Below are positions 30,185 to 38,309 of a DNA stretch of 64,000 nucleotides, piece by piece. The notes under the pieces were generated by a model. That model searched no databases. It was not told the DNA's origin and saw only the letters and a list, made by a program, of their open reading frames with translations. Source of the DNA: Streptomyces alfalfae (GTDB taxonomy: Bacteria > Actinomycetota > Actinomycetes > Streptomycetales > Streptomycetaceae); contig NZ_QEXM01000022.1 in the NCBI RefSeq assembly GCF_004127445.1, positions 62,001 to 126,000 of the forward strand, given 5' to 3'. The translations under genes and the position numbers were made by a program. Each line of letters begins with the position of its first letter. Positions within the stretch are counted from its first letter, which is position 1.

Positions 30185-30969
30185 GACGTGCGCCCCCGCG
30201 CGTCGAAGGACTTCATGCGGTCCAGGACCTGGTCGGCGGTCGGGTGGTGCATCTCGTCGACGATCCGGCCGTCGGCGAGGTACAGCACCCGGTCCGCGTA
30301 CGAGGCGGCGACCGGGTCGTGCGTGACCATCACGATGGTCTGGCCGAGCTCGGTCACCGAGCGCCGCAGGAAGCCGAGGACCTCCGCCCCGGCCCGGGAG
30401 TCGAGGTTGCCGGTCGGCTCGTCACCGAAGATGATCTCGGGCCGCGAGGCGAGCGCCCGCGCCACGGCCACGCGCTGCTGCTGGCCGCCGGAGAGCTCGG
30501 TCGGGCGGTGCTTGAGGCGTCCGGCGAGGCCGACGGTCTCCACCACCTGGTCGAGCCAGCCGCGGTCCGGCTTGCGTCCCGCGATGTCCATCGGGAGCGT
30601 GATGTTCTCGATGGCGTTGAGCGTCGGGAGCAGGTTGAAGGCCTGGAAGATGAAGCCGATCCGGTCCCTGCGGAGCTGCGTGAGCTTCTTGTCCTTCAGA
30701 CCGGTGATCTCGGTCTCGTCCAGGTGGATCTGCCCGCTGCTGACGGTGTCGAGGCCCGCGAGGCAGTGCATCAGGGTGGACTTGCCGGAGCCGGAGGGGC
30801 CCATGATCGCGGTGAACTGACCGCGGGCGATGTCGACGTCGATGTGGTCGAGCGCGACGACGCGGGTCTCCCCGGAGCCGTACGCCTTCACGACCTGGCG
30901 CGCCCGTGCCGCCACGGCCGTACGCCCTCCCGTGCCCCCGTGCCTGGGTGTGGTCACAGCCGTTGTCAC
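30181..30969 (-). CDS. ABC transporter ATP-binding protein (MacB/LolD type)
   Basis: A 262-residue ATPase partner for the FtsX permease. Motifs: Walker A GPSGSGKST (57-65), Q-loop FIFQAFNLLPTLNAIENI, signature LSGGQQQRVAVARAL, Walker B IIFGDEPTGNLD and the switch His in VMVTHDPVAASYADRVLYL. The sequence type matches LolD/MacB ATPases. The start codon is GTG at 30969 with GGAG eight bases upstream. The first 20 residues are an extension before the family core. Coupled to the permease by an ATGA overlap. Confidence 0.95.
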   Translation of the reverse strand: MTTAVTTPRHGGTGGRTAVAARARQVVKAYGSGETRVVALDHIDVDIARGQFTAIMGPSGSGKSTLMHCLAGLDTVSSGQIHLDETEITGLKDKKLTQLRRDRIGFIFQAFNLLPTLNAIENITLPMDIAGRKPDRGWLDQVVETVGLAGRLKHRPTELSGGQQQRVAVARALASRPEIIFGDEPTGNLDSRAGAEVLGFLRRSVTELGQTIVMVTHDPVAASYADRVLYLADGRIVDEMHHPTADQVLDRMKSFDARGRTS

Positions 30970-31212
30970 GGTAAGTCTCCTATGTCGGTCATGCGGTGCG
31001 TCGGCGGATCCGTCGCGCGCTCAAGTCTGGTGGGACGACCGGCCCCGGCGCGCTGGTGCTCAGCGCAGTCTTTTCGGGGGGAAAACCCCACCCCCGGGGT
31101 GTGGTTCGGCGCCCCCGGTGGTGCGGTACGTCGTCAAGACAATCTAAGGAGCGGCCACGGGCCCGCTCATCCTCCGGCGGTACGAACCCTCCCCGGTCCG
31201 CAGTACGGAGGA

Positions 31213-31243
31213 TCCCCTAGGGGAAGTCCACCCGGTGGTGGAC
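31213..31243. promoter_or_regulatory. Palindromes in the divergent ABC / MFS promoter region
   Basis: The 366-base gap 30970-31335 holds a 12-bp perfect palindrome TCCCCTAGGGGA (31213-31224) and, two bases on, the inverted repeat GTCCACC - CGGT - GGTGGAC (31226-31243). Both lie about 100 bases before the MFS start and could be an operator or leader structure. No regulator gene is adjacent. Nothing else in the gap could be assigned. Confidence 0.35.
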
Positions 31244-31335
31244 ACCGACTCAGGGTCGACCACACCCCCTGCCCTCCACCCCCGCCCCGGTGAGAAGGTG
31301 GCCCGCAGCAACTGGTGCAAGGAGAAAGGACCTTC

Positions 31336-32892
31336 GTGGACGGGCGGGGCGGGCGAGGCGGGCAGGGCGGACAGGACGCGACACGGGACCGGAACCGGGG
31401 CGCGGTCGTCGCCGCGCTCATGCTGTCCATGGCGCTCGCCGCCATCGACTCCACCATCGTCTCCACCGCCGTCCCCCAGATCGTGGGCTCGCTCGGCGGC
31501 TTCTCGATCTTCTCCTGGCTCTTCTCCGGCTATCTGCTCGCCGCCACCGTCACCCTCCCCGTCTACGGCAAGCTCTCCGACACCTTCGGCCGCAAACCCG
31601 TCCTCATCGCGGGCTGCGTGCTCTTCCTCCTCGGTTCCGCGCTCTGCGCCCTCGCCTGGGACATGGAGTCGCTCATCGCCTTCCGCGTCGTCCAGGGCCT
31701 GGGCGGCGGCGCCATCCAGGGCACCGTGCAGACCCTCGCCGCCGACCTCTACCCGCTGAAGGAACGCCCCAAGATCCAGGCCAGGCTGTCCACCGTGTGG
31801 GCCACCTCGTCCGTCGCCGGGCCCGCGCTCGGCGGCCTCATCACCTCGTACACGGACTGGCGCTGGATCTTCCTCATCAACCTGCCCGTCGGAGCGGTCG
31901 CCCTCTGGCTCATCGCACGCCACCTGCACGAGCCGGAACGCCTGAGCGCGCCGCGCGGACGCGTCGACTGGCCCGGCGCGCTCGCCGTCTTCGCCTGCGG
32001 CGGCGTCCTGCTGACCGCGCTCGTGCAGGGCGGCGTCGCCTGGGCGTGGTTCTCCGCGCCCTCCCTCACCCTGTTCGCCGCCGGCCTCGCCCTCGTCGCC
32101 GTCGTCGTGCTCGTCGAACGCCGCGCCGAGGAGCCCATCATCCCCGGCTGGGTCTGGCGGCGGCGCACCATCGCCGCCGTCAACCTCGCCCTCGGCGCCC
32201 TCGGCCTCCTGATGGTCGCCCCCACCGTCTTCCTGCCGACCTACGCCCAGTCCGTCCTCGGCCTCGCCCCCGTCGCCGCCGGGTTCGTGCTCTCGGTGAT
32301 GACCCTGAGCTGGCCGGTCTCCGCCGCCCTCAGCCAGCACGTCTACCGCAGGATCGGCTTCCGGAAGACCGCCGTCGTCGGCATCTCCGCGGCCTGCCTC
32401 GTCCTGCTGGCCTTCCCCCTGCTCCCCTACCCGGGCGCGGCCTGGCAGCCCGCCCTGATCATGCTGCTCCTCGGCGCGGCCCTCGGCCTCTTCCAGCTGC
32501 CGCTGATCGTGGGCGTCCAGTCCACCGTCGGCTGGGCCGAACGCGGCACGGCCACCGCCTCCATCCTCTTCTGCCGCCAGATCGGCCAGACCCTGGGCGC
32601 CGCCCTCTTCGGCGCGGTGGCCAACGGCGTCCTGAGCGCACGCCTCGGCGGCTCCGGCTCCCTCGACTCGGTGGCCCGCGTCCTCGACGACCCCGGCTCC
32701 GTCGCCGACCCCGAACGGCTGCGCCGCGCGGTGGACGCGGCCGTCGACGCCGTCTACACCGGCGCCGCCGTCGCCGCGGCCCTCGCCCTGCTCACCCTGC
32801 TGTTCCTGGCCCCGCGCCGCTTCCCCGTCCTGCGCGACGAACAGCAGGGCCCGCAGCCCGACGACCGGCCCTCACACCAGACGGCGGACTGA
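31336..32892 (+). CDS. MFS drug transporter, DHA2 (EmrB/QacA) family
   Basis: A 518-residue proton-coupled efflux pump with about 14 TM helices. TM1 contains the D1 motif LAAIDSTIVSTAVPQI typical of DHA2 drug pumps, motif A is GKLSDTFGRKPVLIAG, and the antiporter motif C region reads SSVAGPALGGLI. Likely substrates are hydrophobic drugs or the cell's own metabolites. The GTG at 31336 sits five bases after AAAGGA; an in-frame GTG at 31315 would place the ribosome site inside the gene. It is divergent from the ABC exporter, with palindromes in between. Confidence 0.92.
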   Translation: MDGRGGRGGQGGQDATRDRNRGAVVAALMLSMALAAIDSTIVSTAVPQIVGSLGGFSIFSWLFSGYLLAATVTLPVYGKLSDTFGRKPVLIAGCVLFLLGSALCALAWDMESLIAFRVVQGLGGGAIQGTVQTLAADLYPLKERPKIQARLSTVWATSSVAGPALGGLITSYTDWRWIFLINLPVGAVALWLIARHLHEPERLSAPRGRVDWPGALAVFACGGVLLTALVQGGVAWAWFSAPSLTLFAAGLALVAVVVLVERRAEEPIIPGWVWRRRTIAAVNLALGALGLLMVAPTVFLPTYAQSVLGLAPVAAGFVLSVMTLSWPVSAALSQHVYRRIGFRKTAVVGISAACLVLLAFPLLPYPGAAWQPALIMLLLGAALGLFQLPLIVGVQSTVGWAERGTATASILFCRQIGQTLGAALFGAVANGVLSARLGGSGSLDSVARVLDDPGSVADPERLRRAVDAAVDAVYTGAAVAAALALLTLLFLAPRRFPVLRDEQQGPQPDDRPSHQTAD

Positions 32893-32916
32893 CGGCCCCG
32901 TCACGGCCACCGGCTC

Positions 32917-33810
32917 CTACGACTCCACCGACGCCCGGCCCGTCAGCGCGGCGAGGCTGCTCCTCACATGGTCCATGTGGCCCCGCACCTCGTCCCACTC
33001 CTCGCCGTGCTCCCGCAGCACCCGCTCCGTCTCACGGCCGATCCGCTCCTCCTGGAGCCGCGCCTCCGCCAGGATCTCCGCCGCACGGGCCGACGCGTCC
33101 TCCTGGCCGTGCCGCGCGGCCTCCTCCGCGTCGGCGAAGGTCCGCTTCGCCTCGGAGAGACGCGCCTCGGCCGCCGCGATCCGCTCGGCGTCCACGGCGT
33201 CCGACGCCGCCATACGCTCCGCGATCTCCCGCTCAAGGGCCTCCCGCCGCTCCTCCTGCTCCTTCTCCTGCCCGGCGAGCAGCCCCTCGCACCGCTGCCG
33301 CACCTCCCGCAGCGCGGCCAGCGCCTCGCCGCGCACCTCCTTCGCCTCGCGCCGGGCACGCACCCGCGCCTCGTCCGCCTCGGCGCCGTCGGCGCGCTCC
33401 CGCCGCCCGACCCACTCGTCGGCCTCCGCGCCGACCGAGTCCGCGTACGCGCGAGCGGCCTCCCCCGTCTCACGGGCCTCCTCCGCCGCCGCCTCGGCGA
33501 CGGCCCGCGCGTGAGCCCGCCCCGCCTCCAGGACCGCCTCGGCCTCCGCCTCGGCGAGCGCCAGCAGACGCTGCGCCCGCTCGCCCAGCTCCGCGTACGT
33601 CTGCGGGGCGAGCCGCGCGACCACGTCCCGCAGCCGCTCGGCCTCCGCCTCCATCTCCCTGGCGAGGACGGTCAGCCGCGCGGCACGCTCCCACGCCTCG
33701 TCCCGCTCCCGGGAGATCCCGTCGGCGTACGCCTCGGCCTGCTCGGGACGGTAGCCGCGCCCGCGCACGGTGGTGAAGCCGTGCGACGACGGCACACCGC
33801 TGCTGCTCAT
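32917..33810 (-). CDS. Coiled-coil protein annotated in Streptomyces as cellulose-binding protein
   Basis: A 297-residue, nearly all-helical cytoplasmic protein. After the N-terminal motif HGFTTVRGRGYRPEQAEAYADGISRERDEAWERAARL, which resembles a short DivIVA-like anchor, residues about 60-280 form a long Ala/Glu/Arg-rich coiled coil. No signal peptide or carbohydrate-binding domain is seen, so the database name cellulose-binding protein does not describe its sequence; a cytoskeletal or polarity role (Scy/FilP-like) is more plausible, but inferred. The ATG at 33810 follows GGAGAGGGG. Confidence 0.8.
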   Translation of the reverse strand: MSSSGVPSSHGFTTVRGRGYRPEQAEAYADGISRERDEAWERAARLTVLAREMEAEAERLRDVVARLAPQTYAELGERAQRLLALAEAEAEAVLEAGRAHARAVAEAAAEEARETGEAARAYADSVGAEADEWVGRRERADGAEADEARVRARREAKEVRGEALAALREVRQRCEGLLAGQEKEQEERREALEREIAERMAASDAVDAERIAAAEARLSEAKRTFADAEEAARHGQEDASARAAEILAEARLQEERIGRETERVLREHGEEWDEVRGHMDHVRSSLAALTGRASVES

Positions 33811-33984
33811 CCTGGACCCCTCTCCGACGTACCGCGTACGTGGCGCGCGATTGGCGCACATCTTGATGGATCAAACCGAAGCGCCCATAACGCGACACTC
33901 CGCCCAGTCCACCCTGCCCAAGGATGCGCCAATTCGTGCCCGAAGCAGCAATCGGCATGTCGTTTTTCGATGCCGCAACGCATG

Positions 33985-34027
33985 ATCGGGGCGTTCGGCC
34001 CGCCACGCGGGTCGAACGCCCCGATCT
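33985..34027 (-). terminator. Intrinsic terminator after the SUKH-4 gene
   Basis: A perfect 14-bp stem (GATCGGGGCGTTCG at 33985-33998 with its complement at 34014-34027) lies 32 bases past the SUKH-4 stop on the minus strand. Confidence 0.8.
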
Positions 34028-34058
34028 CACACGTCCGGGCCAGGCCCCGGCTCCGCCG

Positions 34059-34898
34059 CTACAGCAACCCGTCCCACATCTGTTCGAGCAGGACCGACCA
34101 CCAGCTCTCCGGCGAGCCCAGCGCCGCCGGGTCGAGAGCGGCGAGCTGGTTCTGGAAGTCGACGGTCCAGCGGCCCGCCTGCTCCTGGTTCAGGCCGAAG
34201 CGCAGCCGCCACATGCGGCCGAGCAGGGCCATGCAGCGCGCGAACTCCGGCAGGCCCGTGTTCACGAACTGCGGCGGCACGGGAGCGCCGCCGGGACCGG
34301 CCTCCACCGGCACGGCCACGATGTTCGCCGTGCCGTACTGGACGCAGAGCGCCCGGCCGAAGTCGCTGCCCATGACCAGGTACGAGCCCGCGTCCGACGC
34401 CGGCTGCACACCCCGCTCCTGCGCCAGCTCCGCCAGCGTCGGCACCGGACGCCCCGGCTGGGCCTGCGCCCAGAAGAACGGCCCGAAGTCGACGGGCAGC
34501 CCCGCCACCACCAGGGTGTGCGCCACGATGTCCGGCACGCCCTGGCGCGACACCGCCCGCTGGTCGAAGCGGAAGACGCCCGGCCCGAAGGCCCCGGCCA
34601 GCTCCTGCGCGACGCCCTCCGGCGGGATCGGCGGGGCGGGCGGCAGCTGCTGCAACGGGGCACGCACCGGCGCCGGGCGGGCCGGGCCGTCCGCGACCTG
34701 GTGCAGCTCGCCCTGGTGCGCGAGGAGCTGCTGCATGCCCTGCTGCCGGGACGCGTGGTCCCTGCCGTACGGGGCGATCGACGTGATCCGCGCCTGCGGC
34801 CAGGTCTCGCGGATCATCCGGGCGCAGTAGGCGCCCGGCAGCTCGCAGGACTCCAGCTCGGTGTGGAGCTCCAGCACCTGCTGCGGGGGCACGTTCAT
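34059..34898 (-). CDS. Deaminase-like / SUKH-4 region: 3' part of an amber-interrupted gene
   Basis: The 279 residues from the first ATG after the stop hold most of a deaminase-like domain (LHTELESCELPGAYCARMI, with the HxE and paired Cys expected of a zinc deaminase) and a C-terminal SUKH-4-type domain (SDAGSYLVMGSDFGRALCVQYG to NTGLPEFARCMALL). The frame is open upstream of this ATG right to a TAG at 34968-34970, and the intervening codons (IRRSAPGTPHPEWQILHELRG) look like the beginning of the same deaminase domain. The piece is in the same frame as the gene at 34968-36962. It is therefore probably the 3' half of one broken gene; restart at this ATG would lose the start of the domain. Confidence 0.8.
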   Translation of the reverse strand: MNVPPQQVLELHTELESCELPGAYCARMIRETWPQARITSIAPYGRDHASRQQGMQQLLAHQGELHQVADGPARPAPVRAPLQQLPPAPPIPPEGVAQELAGAFGPGVFRFDQRAVSRQGVPDIVAHTLVVAGLPVDFGPFFWAQAQPGRPVPTLAELAQERGVQPASDAGSYLVMGSDFGRALCVQYGTANIVAVPVEAGPGGAPVPPQFVNTGLPEFARCMALLGRMWRLRFGLNQEQAGRWTVDFQNQLAALDPAALGSPESWWSVLLEQMWDGLL

Positions 34899-34967
34899 GC
34901 CGCGCAGCTCGTGCAGGATCTGCCACTCCGGGTGCGGGGTGCCGGGCGCCGAGCGGCGGATGAGCTG

Positions 34968-36962
34968 CTACTCGGAACCGTCGGCCGCGCGGTAGCGCAG
35001 CACGGCCTGGTAGCCGGGGCCGACGGTGGGCCGGCCGGCGGGCGGCTGCGGATAGCCGTACGGCTGACCGGGCGGGCCCTGCGGCACCGGACCGGGCGGG
35101 CCCGGCTGCCCCGGCGGCATCGGCCGGCCCGGCGCGGCCGGGGGCGGGGGCGGCATGCCGGGACCGCCGACCGCGGGGCCCGCCAGCATCGTCGCGGCGT
35201 GGTGCACAGAGCCACCGGGCGGCTGCGGAGCGCCGGGAGGCTGGGGCGCACCCGGGGGCTGGGGCGCGCTCGGCGGCTTGAGCCCGCCGCCGAGGCTCGG
35301 GTCGGCCAGCATCGTCGCGGCATGGTGCACACCACCGGCAGGCGTGCCCCCCGGAGCGCCGGGCGGACCGGGCGGCTGCGGCGGCCCCGGAGTGCCGGGC
35401 GGTCCCGGGGGCTGCGGGGCGCCGGGCGCACCCGGCGGCTTGATCCCGCCGCTGAGACTCGGGTCGGCCAGCATCGTCGCGGCATGGTGCACACCACCGG
35501 GAGGCGTGCCCCCCGGAGCGCCGGGCGGACCGGGCGGCTGCGGCGCGCCAGGAGCCGCGGGCGGGCGCGGCCCCTCGGGGCCGAGCGAGGAGACGAGCTG
35601 GGTCGGCACATAGCCCCCGGCGGGCGTACCGGGAGCCCCGGGCCCGGAGGCCTGCGGCGCACCACCGGGCGCACCCGCCGGGCTCGGAGGCGGCGGCGTG
35701 GCACTGCCTCCCCGCGCCCCGTGCGACGGCCCCTGCGCGTCGCCGCTGGCGGCATCGGCACCCGGCGCACCGGGAGGCGGCGTCGCGGAACCGGCGGGCG
35801 GCTGCGGGGCGTTGGCCACCGAAGCACCGGCGGGCGGCTGCGGAACGCCGGGACCCTGCGGATAGCCGTACGCGGCGGCACCGGGCGGCGGCGTCGCCGA
35901 ACCCGCGGGCGGCTGCGGGGCGTTGGCCACCGGAACACCGGCAGGCGGCTGCGGAACGCCGGGACCCTGCGGATAGCCGTACGCGGCGGCACCGGGCGGC
36001 GGCGTCGCCGAACCCGCGGGCGGCCGCGGGGCGTTCGGCACCGGAGCACCGGCAGGCGGCCGCGGGACGTCGGGGACCCCCGGCTGCGGGGAGCCGGGAG
36101 TGTTCGGGTCGTCCACGGCCGGGGCGATCGCCGTCGCGGGGAGTTGGCTGCCGCCGTGCATCAGGGCCGTCTTGGCCTCCGGGGCGACGCCGGGCGGCGG
36201 AGTGCCGCCGTCCAGACCGGCGAGCGGCGGTGAGAACACCGTGGCGGGCAGCGGGACCGAGTGGTCCTCGCCCGCGTCGGCGTTGGTGTCCGTACCGGCC
36301 CACGGGGTCGCGCCCGTCGGCACGCCCGGCGACGTCACGGGCAGGCTGTCGTCGCGCTCGGGCGCGTCGTCGGCGTCGGAGCCACCGGCCGCGGGCCACG
36401 GCGTGCCGCCCCCCGGCACGGACGCCGCGGGAGCCGGCGCGTCGGCCGGCTCCGCGTCCGCCGGGACACCCTCGTCCGAGGCCGGGCCGGCAGCCGGGCC
36501 GGAAGCCGCGTCCGCACCCGCATCCGCACCCGCATCGGAAGCCGAGGCCGCCGCCGAAGACGACCCCTCCGACCGCCGATCCGGAATGCCCAGCTTGTCC
36601 GCCGCCTCCTGGAGCCACTCCGGAGGGCTCAACAAGAAGGACGTCTGGTTGAGGTCGACCCGCTCCGGCGGCGGCGGAACCGCGTCCTGCGGCGCCGAGG
36701 CCGGCAGGCCGTACTCCTCCTCGTACCGGCGGATCACCTCGCCCACGGCGAGCCCCGGCCACAGCGTGGCCTCGCCGCTGTCCCTGGCGATGACGAGCCG
36801 CTGGTCGCCGCCGTCGGAGACCGGACCGTTCTCCCGGTCCTCGGCCCAGACCACGAACCCCAGGTCGAACTCCCGGACCCGCACCTCACGGTGCTGGTAG
36901 CCCGGCACGTCGCCGTTGATCCACTCCTCGGCGCGCTCCTGCGCCTGCGCGAAGGTCACCAT
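34968..36962 (-). CDS. Imm35/YrhB-like domain protein with long Pro/Gly-rich linker, ended by an in-frame TAG
   Basis: A 664-residue product. Residues about 1-85 (FAQAQERAEEWINGDVPGY, VREFDLGFVVWAED, RLVIARDSGEATLWPGLAVGEVIRRYEEEYG) match the YrhB/Imm35 immunity-type domain. Then comes EWLQEAADKLGIPDRR and about 500 residues of Pro/Gly/Ala-rich repeats, including three HHAATML(A) units and a 37-residue tandem repeat. The end, PGYQAVLRYRAADGSE, runs straight into TAG and, beyond it, into the deaminase/SUKH-4 frame at 34059-34967, so the intact ancestor was about 967 residues. One base change (CAG to TAG) would explain it. The gene begins seven bases after the SMI1/KNR4 stop. Confidence 0.82.
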   Translation of the reverse strand: MVTFAQAQERAEEWINGDVPGYQHREVRVREFDLGFVVWAEDRENGPVSDGGDQRLVIARDSGEATLWPGLAVGEVIRRYEEEYGLPASAPQDAVPPPPERVDLNQTSFLLSPPEWLQEAADKLGIPDRRSEGSSSAAASASDAGADAGADAASGPAAGPASDEGVPADAEPADAPAPAASVPGGGTPWPAAGGSDADDAPERDDSLPVTSPGVPTGATPWAGTDTNADAGEDHSVPLPATVFSPPLAGLDGGTPPPGVAPEAKTALMHGGSQLPATAIAPAVDDPNTPGSPQPGVPDVPRPPAGAPVPNAPRPPAGSATPPPGAAAYGYPQGPGVPQPPAGVPVANAPQPPAGSATPPPGAAAYGYPQGPGVPQPPAGASVANAPQPPAGSATPPPGAPGADAASGDAQGPSHGARGGSATPPPPSPAGAPGGAPQASGPGAPGTPAGGYVPTQLVSSLGPEGPRPPAAPGAPQPPGPPGAPGGTPPGGVHHAATMLADPSLSGGIKPPGAPGAPQPPGPPGTPGPPQPPGPPGAPGGTPAGGVHHAATMLADPSLGGGLKPPSAPQPPGAPQPPGAPQPPGGSVHHAATMLAGPAVGGPGMPPPPPAAPGRPMPPGQPGPPGPVPQGPPGQPYGYPQPPAGRPTVGPGYQAVLRYRAADGSE
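35780..36040. repeat. Tandem repeat of about 111 bp in the linker of the Imm35/deaminase gene
   Basis: Two and a part near-identical units of 111 bases encode 37-residue blocks containing AAYGYPQGPGVPQPP and ANAPQPPAGSATPPPG. The repeat GGACCCTGCGGATAGCCGTA recurs at about 35851 and 35962. Such repeats are prone to slippage and assembly error. Confidence 0.75.
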
Positions 36963-36969
36963 GCTTACG

Positions 36970-37956
36970 TCACTCCCCAGCCGAGGACACGGGAACGGCG
37001 CGCGCGAAGCCGCCGTCCACCATCAGGTTCGCCACGGTCTCCAGTTCCGGCGGATTGCCCGCGAGCCGCGACAGGAAGGCGTCGAAGTCGTCGCCGCACG
37101 GCAGCAGCAGCCGCCGCACCCGCTCCGCGGGCGGCCACGCGTCCTGATCCCGCACGTCGTCGTACGCGCAGAACCACACCGAACCGACCCGGTCACCCCT
37201 GACCTTCACGGCGAGCAGACCGCCCTGCACGAAACCGACCCCCAGGTAGTCCTTGGTGAGATGGTCGCGCAGGCACTTGTTGACGTACACCAGGTCATTG
37301 ACCGCGGCCTGGTCCCGCACCGTGAAGAACGGCTGGTCGACCAGGAGACCCAGCTCGGCGTCGAGCGCCGCGCCCACCGGCGCGCACCCGCCCGCCGCCT
37401 TCAGGAAGGAACGGTAGGCGCCCGGCAGGCGGTAGCCGAGATCCTCCTCCACGCCCTGCACCTGCTGCTCGGTCACCGCGACCGCGGCCTTCGGCAGCCC
37501 GAAGTGCGCGGGCCGCGTCTCCTGCAACGGCCGCGTCCCCCGCTTCTCCTGGTCCACGGCCGTCGTCGCGATCCCGCCGTGGTGCCGCAGCAACGCCTTC
37601 ACCTCGACCGGCACCAGTTCGAGCCGCCGGCCGCCCGGCACGTGATGCCACGTCCAGCCGTGCGGCGTCGCCACCGCGGGAATCGTGTCCCACAGCTCGT
37701 GGCCGTCCGCGGCCAGCGCCGCGTTCGCCGACACGTAATCCGTCAGGCGCAGCTCATCGACACCGAAACCCTCCGGGGGCTCGGCGATCTCCGCCGCGGC
37801 ACGCGCGTACGAGGAGAAATCCGGATAACCGTGCTCGTCCACCCGCACACCTCTGGGATGGCGGGCGGCGCGGACCGGGTCCGGGAAGTGCACGACCTGC
37901 CCGGCGTACGCCGCGTTCGGCGGCGCGGACTGCTGCCCCAGCCGACCTGTCGTCAT
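36970..37956 (-). CDS. SMI1/KNR4 (SUKH superfamily) protein
   Basis: A 328-residue cytoplasmic protein with a SUKH domain in the second half: VQGVEEDLGYRLPGAYRSFLKAAGG, then LGLLVDQPFFTVRDQAAVNDLVYVN and SVWFCAYDDVRDQDAWPPAERV. SUKH proteins are typically immunity factors against nuclease or deaminase toxins in polymorphic toxin systems. The N-terminal half (HFPDPVRAARHPRGVRVDEHGYPDFSSYARAAAEI) is a Streptomyces-specific region also found with deaminases. The ATG at 37956 has AGGGGG eight bases upstream. It is the first gene of the minus-strand half of the cluster. Confidence 0.88.
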   Translation of the reverse strand: MTTGRLGQQSAPPNAAYAGQVVHFPDPVRAARHPRGVRVDEHGYPDFSSYARAAAEIAEPPEGFGVDELRLTDYVSANAALAADGHELWDTIPAVATPHGWTWHHVPGGRRLELVPVEVKALLRHHGGIATTAVDQEKRGTRPLQETRPAHFGLPKAAVAVTEQQVQGVEEDLGYRLPGAYRSFLKAAGGCAPVGAALDAELGLLVDQPFFTVRDQAAVNDLVYVNKCLRDHLTKDYLGVGFVQGGLLAVKVRGDRVGSVWFCAYDDVRDQDAWPPAERVRRLLLPCGDDFDAFLSRLAGNPPELETVANLMVDGGFARAVPVSSAGE

Positions 37957-38004
37957 GGCGATTGCCCCCTGCGGCACTGTGGAAGGTTCTGGTTCTGCTG
38001 CTGA

Positions 38005-38026
38005 TTCTGCATGTCTTCTGCATGTC
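38005..38026. repeat. Head-to-tail 11-bp direct repeat in the divergent promoter region
   Basis: TTCTGCATGTC occurs twice in direct succession (38005-38015, 38016-38026), about one helical turn apart, 49 bases upstream of the SMI1/KNR4 start. It looks like a tandem protein-binding site. The rest of the 353-base gap 37957-38309 holds a small CCCCCGC-AAC-GCGGGGG hairpin (38243-38259) and no recognisable promoter. Confidence 0.55.
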
Positions 38027-38309
38027 GTGATCTGCGCGTTCCGGTCCGCGAGCGTTCGCTTTCCGCGGTTCCGGCACGGCGGATGTCGACACAGCCTATG
38101 CGTTGGGACGACACCGGTCACCGGCCCTCCGGTTCCATGACCAGCAGCCACCGGACGGTCACCGTGCGACGAAACCCGGCGGAAAGCCAGGCGTGTCGCA
38201 GAGCCCCAGCTTCCGCACCACCCGCCCCATTTGGCAGGCTGTCCCCCGCAACGCGGGGGCGTGGCACCCGCGGTGACGGCCGCGGAGCAGGGGGAGGGAA
38301 CACAGCACC

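Noticed and set aside
25217..30820. Plus-strand open frame of 1867 codons opposite mfd, the DUF2079 gene and the ABC genes
   Set aside because: It runs over several real genes on both strands; low-complexity Arg/Ala/Pro/Gly composition is typical of antisense frames in high-GC DNA.
35150..36060. Repetitive stretch considered as a CRISPR array
   Set aside because: Repeats are in-frame Pro/Gly protein repeats of irregular length with no spacers and no cas genes nearby.
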